From Lachnospiraceae bacterium (lineage in GTDB: Bacteria; Bacillota; Clostridia; Lachnospirales; Lachnospiraceae), in the NCBI GenBank assembly GCA_028693165.1, contig JAQUVX010000028.1, forward strand, positions 1 through 44,370: a stretch of 44,370 nucleotides of DNA. Reading direction: 5' to 3'. This document shows positions 8,002-15,222 of this stretch, one piece after another (the stretch's first letter is position 1; each line of letters starts with the position of its first letter). The notes beneath the pieces are model-generated. The model was not told the origin of the DNA. It made no database searches and saw only the letters and a list, made by a program, of their open reading frames with translations. The position numbers and the translations under genes were made by a program.

Positions 8002-8239
8002 CCCGCTCATCTCCCTCCACCGACACCAACTCCACCAGCTCGCCCAGTCCAAATGCCACATCATTGGCTGTCTGGCCGGAAATGATTACCATGTTGTCAA
8101 ACCATCTCATCCGGTCGATCTTCATCACGATCTCGATTCCATAGTTTCTGGAGTAAAACCGGATGTACTGTCCTGCCTGTAGTTTTTTGACCGGCCACCG
8201 GCCATGACTGCGGATCTGCGGTTTATTTACCGTTACCAT
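7991..8239 (-). CDS. Small phage protein, probable beta-barrel, 82 aa
   Basis: The start MVTVNKPQIRSHGRW at 8239 follows GGAGGAAAAGTCAAG; an upstream in-frame ATG has no ribosome site. The sequence alternates hydrophobic and charged residues (GQYIRFYSRNYGIEIVMKID), as in small OB- or SH3-like barrels. Function unknown. It is the next member of the leftward operon and overlaps the gene after it. Confidence 0.5.
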   Translation of the reverse strand: MVTVNKPQIRSHGRWPVKKLQAGQYIRFYSRNYGIEIVMKIDRMRWFDNMVIISGQTANDVAFGLGELVELVSVEGDERDAG

Positions 8240-8295
8240 CTTGACTTTTCCTCCAAAACTCTCCATAATGAGAGTGTAAATAATTTACAAGTTAC

Positions 8296-8505
8296 CTATG
8301 ACTCCCCGGCTGTTCCCGCAGCTGGGGTTTCTGTTTTATCTCCCTGATAATTCGCTACCTGATAAATCTGCTCCTTGCCATCCCAGCCATGCACCCGGCC
8401 GCTCTTATCGTCAACGGAAATCATGATATGCTTGATCCCGTGCTTTGCGCGGCAGGCGGCCAGCTGATCCATGATCACGCGCAGCTCTGTGTCTCGCTCA
8501 ACCAT
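8296..8505 (-). CDS. Small phage protein, 69 aa
   Basis: The start MVERDTELRVIMDQL at 8505 follows AGGGAGGTGAGAGCG at good spacing and beats an upstream ATG without a site. The middle (CRAKHGIKHIMISVDDKSG) looks like an alpha/beta unit; the tail is polar (TETPAAGTAGES). No family is recognised. A 56-bp gap separates it from the next gene, and no hairpin is visible there. Confidence 0.5.
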   Translation of the reverse strand: MVERDTELRVIMDQLAACRAKHGIKHIMISVDDKSGRVHGWDGKEQIYQVANYQGDKTETPAAGTAGES

Positions 8506-8531
8506 CGCTCTCACCTCCCTCTCCATATTTG

Positions 8532-8768
8532 TCACGCTGCTGCAATGCCAAGTTCCGCCCGAATCAGCATCTTCATGGTTCTTGTTGCTTCCCGGTTTCC
8601 GCACTCAATCATCCACCCAAGCCACGTCCGGAGGCATCCAAAGTCGTTACTCCGCAGCTGGTCAATGTACTCCTGATAGCAGGCATCATATGAGTTGCAT
8701 TCATCCTCCGCCAAGCTTGCTGCTCTTCTTGCGATCGCCGCCGCATCGGCCCTTCTCATCTTTCTCAT
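8532..8768 (-). CDS. Small helical phage protein, 78 aa
   Basis: The start MRKMRRADAAAIARR at 8768 follows GAGGAGAGAAGACG. The protein is predicted to be all helical: a basic N-terminus, then EDECNSYDACYQEYIDQL and a WLGWMIECGNREATRTM segment. The basic start suggests nucleic-acid contact, but no family is recognised. Confidence 0.5.
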   Translation of the reverse strand: MRKMRRADAAAIARRAASLAEDECNSYDACYQEYIDQLRSNDFGCLRTWLGWMIECGNREATRTMKMLIRAELGIAAA

Positions 8769-8784
8769 CGTCTTCTCTCTCCTC

Positions 8785-8973
8785 TTAAATTGCTCTAAAA
8801 ATCCACGCTGCCACAACCACGCCCATCAAAGCCAGCGTCCGACACATCTGGTGCGTATCATACCGATCCATCTCCTCCAGCAGCTCGTCCACCCAGCCGG
8901 GGCGCTCCACCGTGATCTCCGGCGGACCATCGGCGCTGTACCGGCGGCGCTGTGGCACATACTCAAGATCCAT
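8785..8973 (-). CDS. Small phage membrane protein, 62 aa
   Basis: The ATG at 8971-8973 overlaps the TGA of the upstream HTH gene (ATGA) and is preceded by GAGAGGAGGACAAGTTG. The N-terminal 40 residues are polar (MDLEYVPQRRRYS, then VDELLEEMDRY). The last about 18 residues (TLALMGVVVAAWIF) form a single C-terminal membrane helix, a tail-anchored layout. Function unknown. Confidence 0.55.
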   Translation of the reverse strand: MDLEYVPQRRRYSADGPPEITVERPGWVDELLEEMDRYDTHQMCRTLALMGVVVAAWIFRAI

Positions 8974-9209
8974 CAACTTGTCCTCCTCTCAAATTTAACA
9001 TCGTATCCAGCCATCTTAGCAAGTAACGCCACTTTCCAAAATGGAATATTACAGGTTGTTTTCTGCGACCGCATATTTCTTATAGTAGACGTTGCCAGAT
9101 ATAGCCGTTTTCCAAGCTCATTATCTTCAATCCCCTGGCGAAGCTTAGCCTCATACATCATGCTTGATATCTGATTGCTCATATCCTGATATTCGCTTTT
9201 TTTCGCCAT
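8973..9209 (-). CDS. HTH protein, Cro/excisionase-like, 78 aa
   Basis: Starts MAKKSEYQDMSNQISS after AGAGAGGAGGAACGC. Residues 30-60 (NELGKRLYLATSTIRNMRSQ) match a lambda-repressor-type helix-turn-helix, with the recognition helix near ATSTIRNM. The closing AKMAGYDVKFERR is typical of short phage regulators. It lies second in the leftward operon, after the small XRE gene, so control of early genes or of the lysis-lysogeny choice is likely. Confidence 0.65.
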   Translation of the reverse strand: MAKKSEYQDMSNQISSMMYEAKLRQGIEDNELGKRLYLATSTIRNMRSQKTTCNIPFWKVALLAKMAGYDVKFERRTS

Positions 9210-9222
9210 GCGTTCCTCCTCT

Positions 9223-9408
9223 CTACTCTTTCAACAGATCCTCGATCGAAACTCCCATTTTTTCAGACACCTTCTTCAATGAATCTATTCGCGGATTGGA
9301 ATTTATCCACCCCTTAATAGTTCCATTTCCAAGCCCACAGTCCTTTTCAAAAACAGACAACGGAATTTTTTTGCTTTTACAATATTCAATCACCTTCGTG
9401 TATAACAA
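9223..9408 (-). CDS. XRE-family Cro-like repressor, 61 aa, TTG start
   Basis: No ATG fits. A TTG at 9406-9408 is preceded by AAAGGAGGAAAATA, giving a protein that starts MLYTKVIEYCKSKKIPL. The HTH spans about residues 14-45 (LSVFEKDCGLGNGTIKGWI), followed by LKKVSEKMGVSIEDLL, a classic XRE ending. It is the first gene of the leftward operon and diverges from the other repressor across the operator array at 9426-9605, the position of Cro in temperate phages. Its HTH resembles that of the divergent repressor (KIPISRLERDLGYGNGYI), as expected if both read the same operators. Confidence 0.7.
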   Translation of the reverse strand: MLYTKVIEYCKSKKIPLSVFEKDCGLGNGTIKGWINSNPRIDSLKKVSEKMGVSIEDLLKE

Positions 9409-9448
9409 TATTTTCCTCCTTTCTTTTAGAGAATTTTTGTTAAATCTA

Positions 9449-9477
9449 TTGACATTTTTTAGAGAATAATCTAATAT
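9449..9477 (+). promoter_or_regulatory. Rightward promoter for the repressor operon
   Basis: TTGACA at 9449-9454, a 17-bp spacer and TAATAT at 9472-9477. One operator copy lies inside the spacer. It would give a leader of about 135 nt before the gene at 9621. Confidence 0.6.
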
Positions 9478-9552
9478 GAATGTATCCAGCAATCACAAGA
9501 GACTATCTCTAAAAATGATTTTGATTTAGGCTTTTCTCTAAATCATATGTTC

Positions 9553-9581
9553 ATTATATAGGGCTATCTCTAATTTTTCAA
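9553..9581 (-). promoter_or_regulatory. Leftward early promoter
   Basis: On the minus strand, TTGAAA (9581-9576), a 17-bp spacer and TATAAT (9558-9553). An operator copy at 9567-9573 lies in the spacer. It is well placed to drive the early operon that begins at 9408. Confidence 0.65.
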
Positions 9582-9620
9582 GCATTATTTTAGGTAAATC
9601 TCTAATTTGCGAGGTATATA

Positions 9621-10040
9621 ATGAACAGTGTTGAAATAATTAAACAGACATGTAAAAATCGAAAAATCCCTATTTCGCGACTTGAACGAGACTTAGGGTA
9701 TGGAAATGGGTATATCGGACAATTGAGAAAAGGAACTATTCCGTCCAACCGCGCTATTGAAATTGCAAATTATCTCAATATTGATTTACAACTCCTGCTG
9801 TCGGGTGACATGGATGAGACGGAAAATTCCCATCTTACATCAAGGGATGAAAAAGATATTGAGAAGATCCTATCTCAAACAAGGGAACAACTCTTGTCTC
9901 AGGACGGGCTTATGTTTGATGGAAATCCGGCCAGTCCAGAGGCAATCGAATCTATTCTGTCCGCTATGCAGATAGGAATGGAAATGGCGAAAAAGAAAAA
10001 CAAGGAAAAATATACACCAAAGAAATACAAGAAGGACTGA
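9621..10040 (+). CDS. XRE-family phage repressor (CI/ImmR-like), 139 aa
   Basis: The N-terminal HTH is at about residues 8-60 (KNRKIPISRLERDLGYGNGY, then NRAIEIANYLNIDLQLLL). A charged C-terminal region (DEKDIEKILSQTREQL) resembles the tail of repressors inactivated by an ImmA-type protease, and the protein ends in a lysine-rich tail. The next gene, 4 bp downstream, is an ImmA-like metallopeptidase, which strengthens the ImmR/ImmA comparison with ICEBs1. Its likely targets are the TCTCTAA elements upstream, and it should hold the leftward promoter off in the lysogen. Confidence 0.78.
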   Translation: MNSVEIIKQTCKNRKIPISRLERDLGYGNGYIGQLRKGTIPSNRAIEIANYLNIDLQLLLSGDMDETENSHLTSRDEKDIEKILSQTREQLLSQDGLMFDGNPASPEAIESILSAMQIGMEMAKKKNKEKYTPKKYKKD

Positions 10041-10044
10041 GCCT

Positions 10045-10467
10045 ATGGATATAAAGAAAAAGGCTACTACACTGGTGCGAAAGCATCAGACACGCAACCC
10101 ATTTAGCATCATACAAGGGCTAAACGCAATACTGATATTTGCACCGCTACAAGGAGTTCGCGGTTTTTATCATTACTTCCAGCGGAACAATATAATTTAT
10201 ATTGACGAAAACCTTGCGCTGTGCGAGCAGGAACTTGTATGTGCTCATGAGTTGGGGCATATGTTTTTACATAAAAAAGCAAATACTATCTTCATGGATA
10301 CCAGAACGCAATTCAATACCCAAAAGTATGAACTCGAAGCTAATGAATTTGCAATGCACCTTTTGATTGGGGATGATGTTATTCAGGATTATCAAGATTA
10401 TACTTTAGAACAATTGGCACGATTCTTAGGATACCAGATAGAATTGATTGAATTAAGGTTAAAATAG
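10045..10467 (+). CDS. ImmA/IrrE-type metallopeptidase, 140 aa
   Basis: The zinc motif HELGH is at residues 68-72, followed by YELEANEFAMHLL (about 95-107), which supplies the third ligand glutamate. Size and arrangement match the ImmA/IrrE family (former DUF955). In ICEBs1 and related phages this protease cleaves the ImmR repressor after DNA damage or cell-cell signals. The gene follows the repressor by 4 bp, so the two are almost certainly co-transcribed. The expected role is induction of the element. Confidence 0.82.
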   Translation: MDIKKKATTLVRKHQTRNPFSIIQGLNAILIFAPLQGVRGFYHYFQRNNIIYIDENLALCEQELVCAHELGHMFLHKKANTIFMDTRTQFNTQKYELEANEFAMHLLIGDDVIQDYQDYTLEQLARFLGYQIELIELRLK

Positions 10468-10474
10468 GTACCAT

Positions 10475-11764
10475 ATGGAAAAAGAACTTTCTTTTAATGA
10501 TATTTTTGAATATAAAAGTGTTTCTTTTAAAATATTAGGCGTCGAATACGATATCATGAAAAAAGAGGATGTTGAAAAAATACCCTGTATTTCTGCTACA
10601 GCGAATATATTTGGAAAAAATTATACCATTGATTATATATTAAGGGAGAATGCGAGGCATATACAAAAAAGAAATGAAAATTTATATCTAGCGGAAGTAT
10701 GTATTAAAAAAGCAGAAGAAATAGAATTATGCACTCATAAAAATCAACTCCAAAGTGAAAACACAGAAAAAGAGGTTGTCAATGTTCCCCAGACTCTTAA
10801 TAGCAACAAAACTATTAATAAAAAGCTACGAAAAGAATATGCAACTACCTTATTATTATGGGGGCATGAGCGTGCCTTTGAATATCAGGAAAATCGTCAA
10901 TACCCTACCTATTATCAATATGAATGCGGCTTGTCGAATCCCAATGCACTATTCAAGGAACTAATGGACGAGGGTTATTTTCAAGCATCCGCCTATTGCG
11001 AAATTTTAGATACCTACACAGTTAAAAATTTGTCCATTATAGCAGACTCTTTGGGGATATCTAAAAGCGGGCGAAAAGAAGACCTGATAAAAAGAATATT
11101 GGTTAGCTCAACGCCCGCTGATCTGCGCAATCATTTCGGTGACACACCCTTCTACTCCTTATCTGATAAAGGAAAAGCCTACTTGCAGTCACATAAAGAC
11201 TATATCATTTTTCATAGATATGGAGCCAGAATGAACGTGAACCTTGAAAAATATTCAATAACAAAAAATGAATTAAAAACCTCTGATTGCGAAACAGTTT
11301 TAATATATCTTATGAATCAGCGGATCCAGAAAAACCGATTTGACGAATTGAGTCACACATATCTGAAAGAACTTTATGATTATACAAATCAACCAGATAA
11401 GGCTATGTTTGAGTTTATAGCGGTACTTTATTTTAATATTAACCATTTATGGGATTTTCAATTGTATATTAACAGTTTACAATATTCATCACATGATTTT
11501 GAAAAACAACGTATGATAGATAGTCTTTATCCATCAAATTGTTTATGTATTGAACACGCGATATACTTTTCCAAAAACGTCAGGCACTTTAAAACAAGCT
11601 TTGTTGATTTTATATACCAGAGATACCAATTAGAACATTTGATTATAGAAAAAGAGAGTTTTTTAGAAATCCTAAAAGAAATGGAAACGAGTGCTTTTTT
11701 TGACTTAGAAAAATGGAATGACATAATTTATGAAAAATATGCTTCTACAATAAAAGGACTTTAG
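10475..11764 (+). CDS. SAP-domain protein of unknown function in the lysogeny operon, 429 aa
   Basis: The start is 7 bp after the metallopeptidase with only a weak ribosome site. Residues about 182-212 (NLSIIADSLGISKSGRKEDL) form a SAP motif, a short DNA-binding helix pair. Upstream are an Arg/Lys-rich helical region (KKLRKEYATTLLLWGHERAF) and a YPTYYQYECGLSNPNALF segment. The C-terminal 200 residues are helical and aromatic-rich with no recognised fold. The gene is clearly more AT-rich than its neighbours, suggesting separate acquisition. A gene expressed from the prophage beside repressor and protease often confers immunity, exclusion or defence. That is inference, since no catalytic motif is visible. 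Confidence 0.65.
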   Translation: MEKELSFNDIFEYKSVSFKILGVEYDIMKKEDVEKIPCISATANIFGKNYTIDYILRENARHIQKRNENLYLAEVCIKKAEEIELCTHKNQLQSENTEKEVVNVPQTLNSNKTINKKLRKEYATTLLLWGHERAFEYQENRQYPTYYQYECGLSNPNALFKELMDEGYFQASAYCEILDTYTVKNLSIIADSLGISKSGRKEDLIKRILVSSTPADLRNHFGDTPFYSLSDKGKAYLQSHKDYIIFHRYGARMNVNLEKYSITKNELKTSDCETVLIYLMNQRIQKNRFDELSHTYLKELYDYTNQPDKAMFEFIAVLYFNINHLWDFQLYINSLQYSSHDFEKQRMIDSLYPSNCLCIEHAIYFSKNVRHFKTSFVDFIYQRYQLEHLIIEKESFLEILKEMETSAFFDLEKWNDIIYEKYASTIKGL

Positions 11765-11814
11765 ATGTGAAAACAAAAACCGCCCCTGCTACCAACAGGG
11801 AACGGCTTTCACAT
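11765..11814. terminator. Composite hairpin after the lysogeny operon
   Basis: ATGTGAAA (11765-11772) pairs with TTTCACAT (11807-11814). Inside it CCG (11780-11782) pairs with CGG (11803-11805), and CCCTG (11784-11788) pairs with CAGGG (11796-11800). The structure starts at the stop codon of the SAP-domain gene and probably ends or attenuates its transcript. The U-run is weak, and a TATAAT box at 11842-11847 beyond it may belong to the integrase promoter. Confidence 0.5.
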
Positions 11815-11932
11815 AGATTCTCTTACCGGTCTCCCGGAAGATATAATATGACGTACAATCAAATTATATCATTTCTGGAAACGTCTGGCAAGAGGGCGTT
11901 ATTTTTATACCCAAATTTAAGGAGATGATATC

Positions 11933-12958
11933 ATGGCAAAGAAGAAAAAGAAGAATACACTTCCATCCGGCAGTTACCGCATCCAGGTACTTGATTACAA
12001 GGATGTTGACGGCAAGCGGCACTACAAATCATTCACGGCTCCCACAAAGGCCGAGGCACAGCTTTTAGCTGCCCAGTGGAAGAATAATCGAACCGAAGAA
12101 GAAAAGCCGAAATTGACGGTATATGAGTCCGTGAAACGGTATATAGAAATTAAGGAGAACGTTTTGTCTCCATCGACCCTAGCTGGTTACAAACGGATGC
12201 ATAAAAATTATTTCAACAATGCTTTCGGAAGGACTGACTTGGATGAATTAAAGAATAAAGACATTCAAATATGGATTGGTGACTTAGCCTCCCGGCTATC
12301 CCCAAAAACAGTACGGAACATAAACGGACTGTTCCAAGCATCTATTGAGCTGTTCCTCCCTGACTTCCGCTTCGCCACTACCCTGCCTGCACGGATAAAG
12401 CCGGAGCTTTACTGTCCATCTGACAATGATATTAAAGCTCTGATTGACAGTATCCGAGGGACAGAGTTAGAAATTGCTGTATTGTTGGCGGCGTTCGGGC
12501 CTCTGCGCCGTGGCGAGATCTGCGCCTTAACGGATAAAGACATCCACGGAAATACTGTTTCTGTTAGCAAAAGCATGGTACTGGGCCCTGATCGTGAGTG
12601 GGTAGTCAAGCAACCAAAAACATTCGGAAGTTACCGCGATGTAGAGTTTCCGGATTTTGTGACAAGCAAGTTATCCGGCATCAAAGGCCGTATCGTGACC
12701 GCCAGTCCCGATAATGTAAGCGAACGTTTCCGCAGGGCTTTGGAAGCTGCTGGTCTCCCGCATTTCCGCTTTCACGATCTCCGTCATTACGCGGCGTCCA
12801 TTATGCATGCCATCGGTGTCCCGGATCAGTACATCCTGCAGCGCGGTGGATGGTCAAGCGACAACATAATGAAAACCATTTACCGGAACACGATCGACCT
12901 TGAAAAAGTGCGGCAGACAAAAAAGATCAACAAACATTTCAAGAGGTTTTCCGTGTGA
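11933..12958 (+). CDS. int: Tyrosine site-specific integrase, 341 aa
   Basis: The start follows TTAAGGAGATGATATC. A basic N-terminal arm-binding region (MAKKKKKNT) is followed by an AP2-like strand set, a core-binding SAM-like domain (about 60-150) and a catalytic domain. Catalytic residues seen are R192 in GPLRRGEI, K229 in PKT, HDLR (H281, R284), W307 in GGWSS where many relatives have H, and nucleophile Y317 in IYRNT. It recombines attP with a chromosomal attB. Its 3' end points at the 3' end of ssrA about 140 bp away, which marks ssrA as the integration site. Confidence 0.92.
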   Translation: MAKKKKKNTLPSGSYRIQVLDYKDVDGKRHYKSFTAPTKAEAQLLAAQWKNNRTEEEKPKLTVYESVKRYIEIKENVLSPSTLAGYKRMHKNYFNNAFGRTDLDELKNKDIQIWIGDLASRLSPKTVRNINGLFQASIELFLPDFRFATTLPARIKPELYCPSDNDIKALIDSIRGTELEIAVLLAAFGPLRRGEICALTDKDIHGNTVSVSKSMVLGPDREWVVKQPKTFGSYRDVEFPDFVTSKLSGIKGRIVTASPDNVSERFRRALEAAGLPHFRFHDLRHYAASIMHAIGVPDQYILQRGGWSSDNIMKTIYRNTIDLEKVRQTKKINKHFKRFSV

Positions 12959-12961
12959 TTT

Positions 12962-13000
12962 CGTGTTGCAAGTCGTGTTGCATACGGTCACACGTGTTGC
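12962..13000 (+). repeat. Three CGTGTTGC repeats, candidate integrase arm sites
   Basis: CGTGTTGC occurs at 12962-12969, 12974-12981 and 12993-13000, directly after the integrase stop and before the ssrA junction. Short direct repeats in this position are typical arm-type binding sites for the N-terminal domain of tyrosine integrases. Confidence 0.5.
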
Positions 13001-13034
13001 GTATTTACATACTATCGAGAGTATTTTGATATAA

Positions 13035-13092
13035 ATAAAAAAGCCATGAAACCCACGTATTTAAAGGTAAAACACGCATTTTCAAGGCTTTT
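13035..13092 (-). terminator. Terminator downstream of ssrA
   Basis: AAAAGCCATGAAA (13039-13051) pairs with TTTCAAGGCTTTT (13080-13092) with one mismatch. Read leftward, the stem ends in GGCTTTTTTATTT, a good U-run. It terminates ssrA, and perhaps also integrase transcripts from the other side. The loop is long (28 bases). Confidence 0.6.
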
Positions 13093-13094
13093 CC

Positions 13095-13130
13095 ATAAGT
13101 GGAGCTGAGGGGAATCGAACCCCTGTCCGA
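13095..13130. other. Probable attachment junction (attL/attR) at the ssrA 3' end
   Basis: Integrase, arm-like repeats and the T-arm/acceptor end of tmRNA lie within 150 bp. Elements of this kind recombine in the 3' end of ssrA and carry a copy of that end to keep the gene whole. The exact core cannot be fixed because the other junction lies outside the window. Confidence 0.55.
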
Positions 13131-13436
13131 AAACCAATTCCCTGTTCTTCTACTATCATAGTCTATTCTTTGACATTCCCTCTGCCGCACGGGAACAGAC
13201 ACTCTTGCGGTTTCAGTAGCTTCATCCTACGCCCATACACGCAAAGCTTAGTGTAAGTCGTTTCTCACATCGTCGATGCCAGATTCTTAATGTGTGAGTG
13301 CACTAAGGCTGACAGCAGCCATTAGGCTGCGTATGCTAAATTGTCTTCAGCGTTTAAATTTAATTTTGCCATTTAACGCATCGCATGCGGATAGCTTCAC
13401 CAGCTGCATGACCCCCGTCGAAACCAGTACAACCCC
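13100..13436 (-). ncRNA. ssrA: tmRNA (transfer-messenger RNA)
   Basis: The 3' end carries a tRNA-like T-arm (GGTTCGATTCCCCTC) and acceptor strand CAGCTCC plus discriminator A; the 5' strand GGGGTTG (ending at 13436) pairs with it through G-U pairs. The tag reading frame runs from the resume codon GCA (13369-13367) to TAA (13324-13322) and encodes AKLNLNAEDNLAYAA, ending in the AYAA-type degron. CCA is not encoded: the sequence continues ACTT. With SmpB it rescues stalled ribosomes. smpB lies just upstream beyond ilvE. Confidence 0.93.
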
Positions 13437-13470
13437 TCACTGGTTCACCGCGACTCATCGGTATTACTAC

Positions 13471-13499
13471 ATTCTAACATCGATAAGCCGCGGTGTCAA
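13471..13499 (-). promoter_or_regulatory. ssrA promoter
   Basis: TTGACA (13499-13494), a 17-bp spacer and TAGAAT (13476-13471) on the minus strand. It starts transcription about 30 nt before the mature 5' end, leaving a leader for RNase P to remove. Confidence 0.75.
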
Positions 13500-13530
13500 T
13501 CATCAGGATCTTGCGAAATCCTTACATCTT

Positions 13531-14556
13531 TTACATAATTTTGTGAATCCAGCCTTCCGGTGCCTCAATGCTGCCCATCTGAATGCCGGTCAGTGTATCA
13601 TAAAGCTTCTTGGTAATCGGTCCCATATCGTCCATGCCGCTTGGGAAGCAGATCTCTTTGCCATGATCCACTACTTTTCCTACCGGAGAAATCACCGCCG
13701 CGGTGCCGCACAGGCCGCACTCTGCGAAATCGGACAGCTCCGAAAGCTTGACCGGTCTCTCGGTTACCTTGATCCCCAGATAATGCTCCGCCACATAAAG
13801 CAGAGAGCGTCTGGTGATGGACGGCAGGATGGAACTGGACTTAGGAGTCACGATCTCACCATCCTTTGTCACGAACAGGAAGTTCGCACCGCCGGTCTCC
13901 TCCACGTAGGTTCTGGTTCCCGGGTCCAGAAACATGTTCTCATCATAGCCTGCTGCATGAGCAGTCACAGATGCATGAAGACTCATCGCATAGTTCAAGC
14001 CTGCTTTTACATGGCCGCTGCCATGAGGGGCCGCACGGTCAAAATCGCTGACACAGATGGTCAGCGGCTTCGCGCCGCCCTTAAAATACGGGCCTACCGG
14101 AGTCACCAGAATGCGGAACTGATATTCGTCGGACGGTTTTACACCGATCACCGGGCCTGAAGCAAAGATATAGGGACGAATGTAAAGGGTTGCCCCGCTT
14201 CCATAAGGCGGAACCCATGCCGCATTGGCCTGTACCACTGCGTCCAGTGCTTCCATGAAACGCTCCTTCGGGAACGGCGGCATCTCAAGCCATGCTGCGG
14301 AATTCATCATACGCTCTGCATTTAAGTCCGGGCGGAAGGTAACGATGCTTCCATCCTCTGTGGTGTAAGCCTTCAGACCCTCAAAGCACTCCTGACAATA
14401 CTGCAGGATACCGGCGCATTCATTCAGCACCACATTGGCATCGGAGGTCAGTTCGCCCTCTCCCCATTTTCCGTCCTTATAATTGGCAACATAGCGCTTG
14501 TCCGTCGTGATATAGCTAAATCCAATGTTGCTCCAGTCGAGATCTTTCTTTTCCAT
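13531..14556 (-). CDS. ilvE: Branched-chain amino acid aminotransferase, 341 aa
   Basis: This is a fold-type IV PLP enzyme that transfers the amino group between Leu/Ile/Val and 2-oxoglutarate, in the last step of synthesis or first step of breakdown. The start MEKKDLDWSNIGFSY follows AAATGGAGGAGCAGAG. Visible family features are KAGLNYAMSLHASV with the PLP-binding lysine region, EETGGANFLFV and LPSITRRSLL, and the N-terminal YCQECFEGLKAY. Length fits the eukaryote-like BCAT subgroup (about 340). It sits between smpB and ssrA, which are normally adjacent, and has its own strong promoter. Confidence 0.92.
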   Translation of the reverse strand: MEKKDLDWSNIGFSYITTDKRYVANYKDGKWGEGELTSDANVVLNECAGILQYCQECFEGLKAYTTEDGSIVTFRPDLNAERMMNSAAWLEMPPFPKERFMEALDAVVQANAAWVPPYGSGATLYIRPYIFASGPVIGVKPSDEYQFRILVTPVGPYFKGGAKPLTICVSDFDRAAPHGSGHVKAGLNYAMSLHASVTAHAAGYDENMFLDPGTRTYVEETGGANFLFVTKDGEIVTPKSSSILPSITRRSLLYVAEHYLGIKVTERPVKLSELSDFAECGLCGTAAVISPVGKVVDHGKEICFPSGMDDMGPITKKLYDTLTGIQMGSIEAPEGWIHKIM

Positions 14557-14597
14557 CTCTGCTCCTCCATTTCGTATGATTTCATATATTGAGAATA

Positions 14598-14626
14598 ATT
14601 ATAATCTCATTGTGTTGTAAAATCAA
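14598..14626 (-). promoter_or_regulatory. ilvE promoter with PerR/Fur-like dyad
   Basis: TTGATT (14626-14621), a 17-bp spacer and TATAAT (14603-14598). The -10 is inside TTATAATTATTCTCA, which matches 13 of 15 positions of the PerR box TTATAATTATTATAA. TGAGA/TCTCA ends make a dyad across it. The regulator assignment is speculative. Confidence 0.6.
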
Positions 14627-14756
14627 TGGTTGATTGCGAATTTAGTATACCGCCTGCTCATATCTATGATAACCTGTAATTCTGGCAAAACCGCCTTTCC
14701 ATAACCGAAACAAGTCCGAACACCCGACATTTTATCTCAATTTCACACGCGGTTCC

Positions 14757-15218
14757 TCAGCGAAGCTTCTGCTTATACTCCCGCTCAACTTCCCGCTTCT
14801 GATCCTTGGACGCCATATCCTGCCGCTTATCGTAGAGCTTCTTACCACGGGCCAGACCGATCTCCACCTTAACCAGACTTCCCTTAAAGTAGACCTGCAG
14901 CGGCACCAGCGTAAAGCCCTTTTCCTTGATCTTGCCCTGCAACTTGTCGATCTCTGACTTGTGCAGCAGAAGCTTGCGCGACCGGAGCGGATCCTTGTTG
15001 AAGATGTTGCCCTTCTCGTATGGGTTAATGTGCATGCCGCAGACATATACCTCGCCCTTGTCGATCCGCACGTACGCCTCCTTGATGCTGCACTGTCCCA
15101 TGCGGATGGATTTCACTTCCGTTCCGAACAGCTCGATCCCACATTCCATCTTTTCATCAATAAAATACTCATGATATGCCTTTTTGTTGTTGGCAATCAG
15201 TTTAAACGCATCCTTCAC
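14757..15218 (-). CDS. smpB: SsrA-binding protein SmpB, 153 aa
   Basis: The start is GTG at 15218 after GGGAGGAGTGAGAAC, 4 bp below the rnr stop. Family motifs are [38 protein letters not shown] and [11 protein letters not shown], with the basic C-terminal tail ([12 protein letters not shown]) that enters the ribosomal mRNA channel. It binds the tRNA-like end of tmRNA and brings it to stalled ribosomes. The order rnr-smpB followed by ssrA is the usual Firmicutes arrangement, interrupted here by ilvE. Confidence 0.95.
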   Translation of the reverse strand: MKDAFKLIANNKKAYHEYFIDEKMECGIELFGTEVKSIRMGQCSIKEAYVRIDKGEVYVCGMHINPYEKGNIFNKDPLRSRKLLLHKSEIDKLQGKIKEKGFTLVPLQVYFKGSLVKVEIGLARGKKLYDKRQDMASKDQKREVEREYKQKLR

Positions 15219-15222
15219 GTTC

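Larger units (their letters stand above)
9426..9605. promoter_or_regulatory. Lysogeny switch with six TCTCTAA operator elements
   Basis: The 7-mer TTAGAGA/TCTCTAA occurs at 9426-9432 and 9459-9465 (as TTAGAGA) and at 9506-9512, 9535-9541, 9567-9573 and 9599-9605 (as TCTCTAA). Start-to-start spacings are 33 bp on the left and 29, 32 and 32 bp on the right, close to three helical turns. Copies overlap both divergent promoters and the start of the repressor gene. This is what a phage operator region bound by the two flanking XRE proteins should look like. Confidence 0.75.

Noticed and set aside
13100-13130. A tRNA gene at the integrase junction
   Set aside because: The T-arm and acceptor belong to tmRNA: the tag reading frame and the matching 5' strand are present 230-340 bp away.
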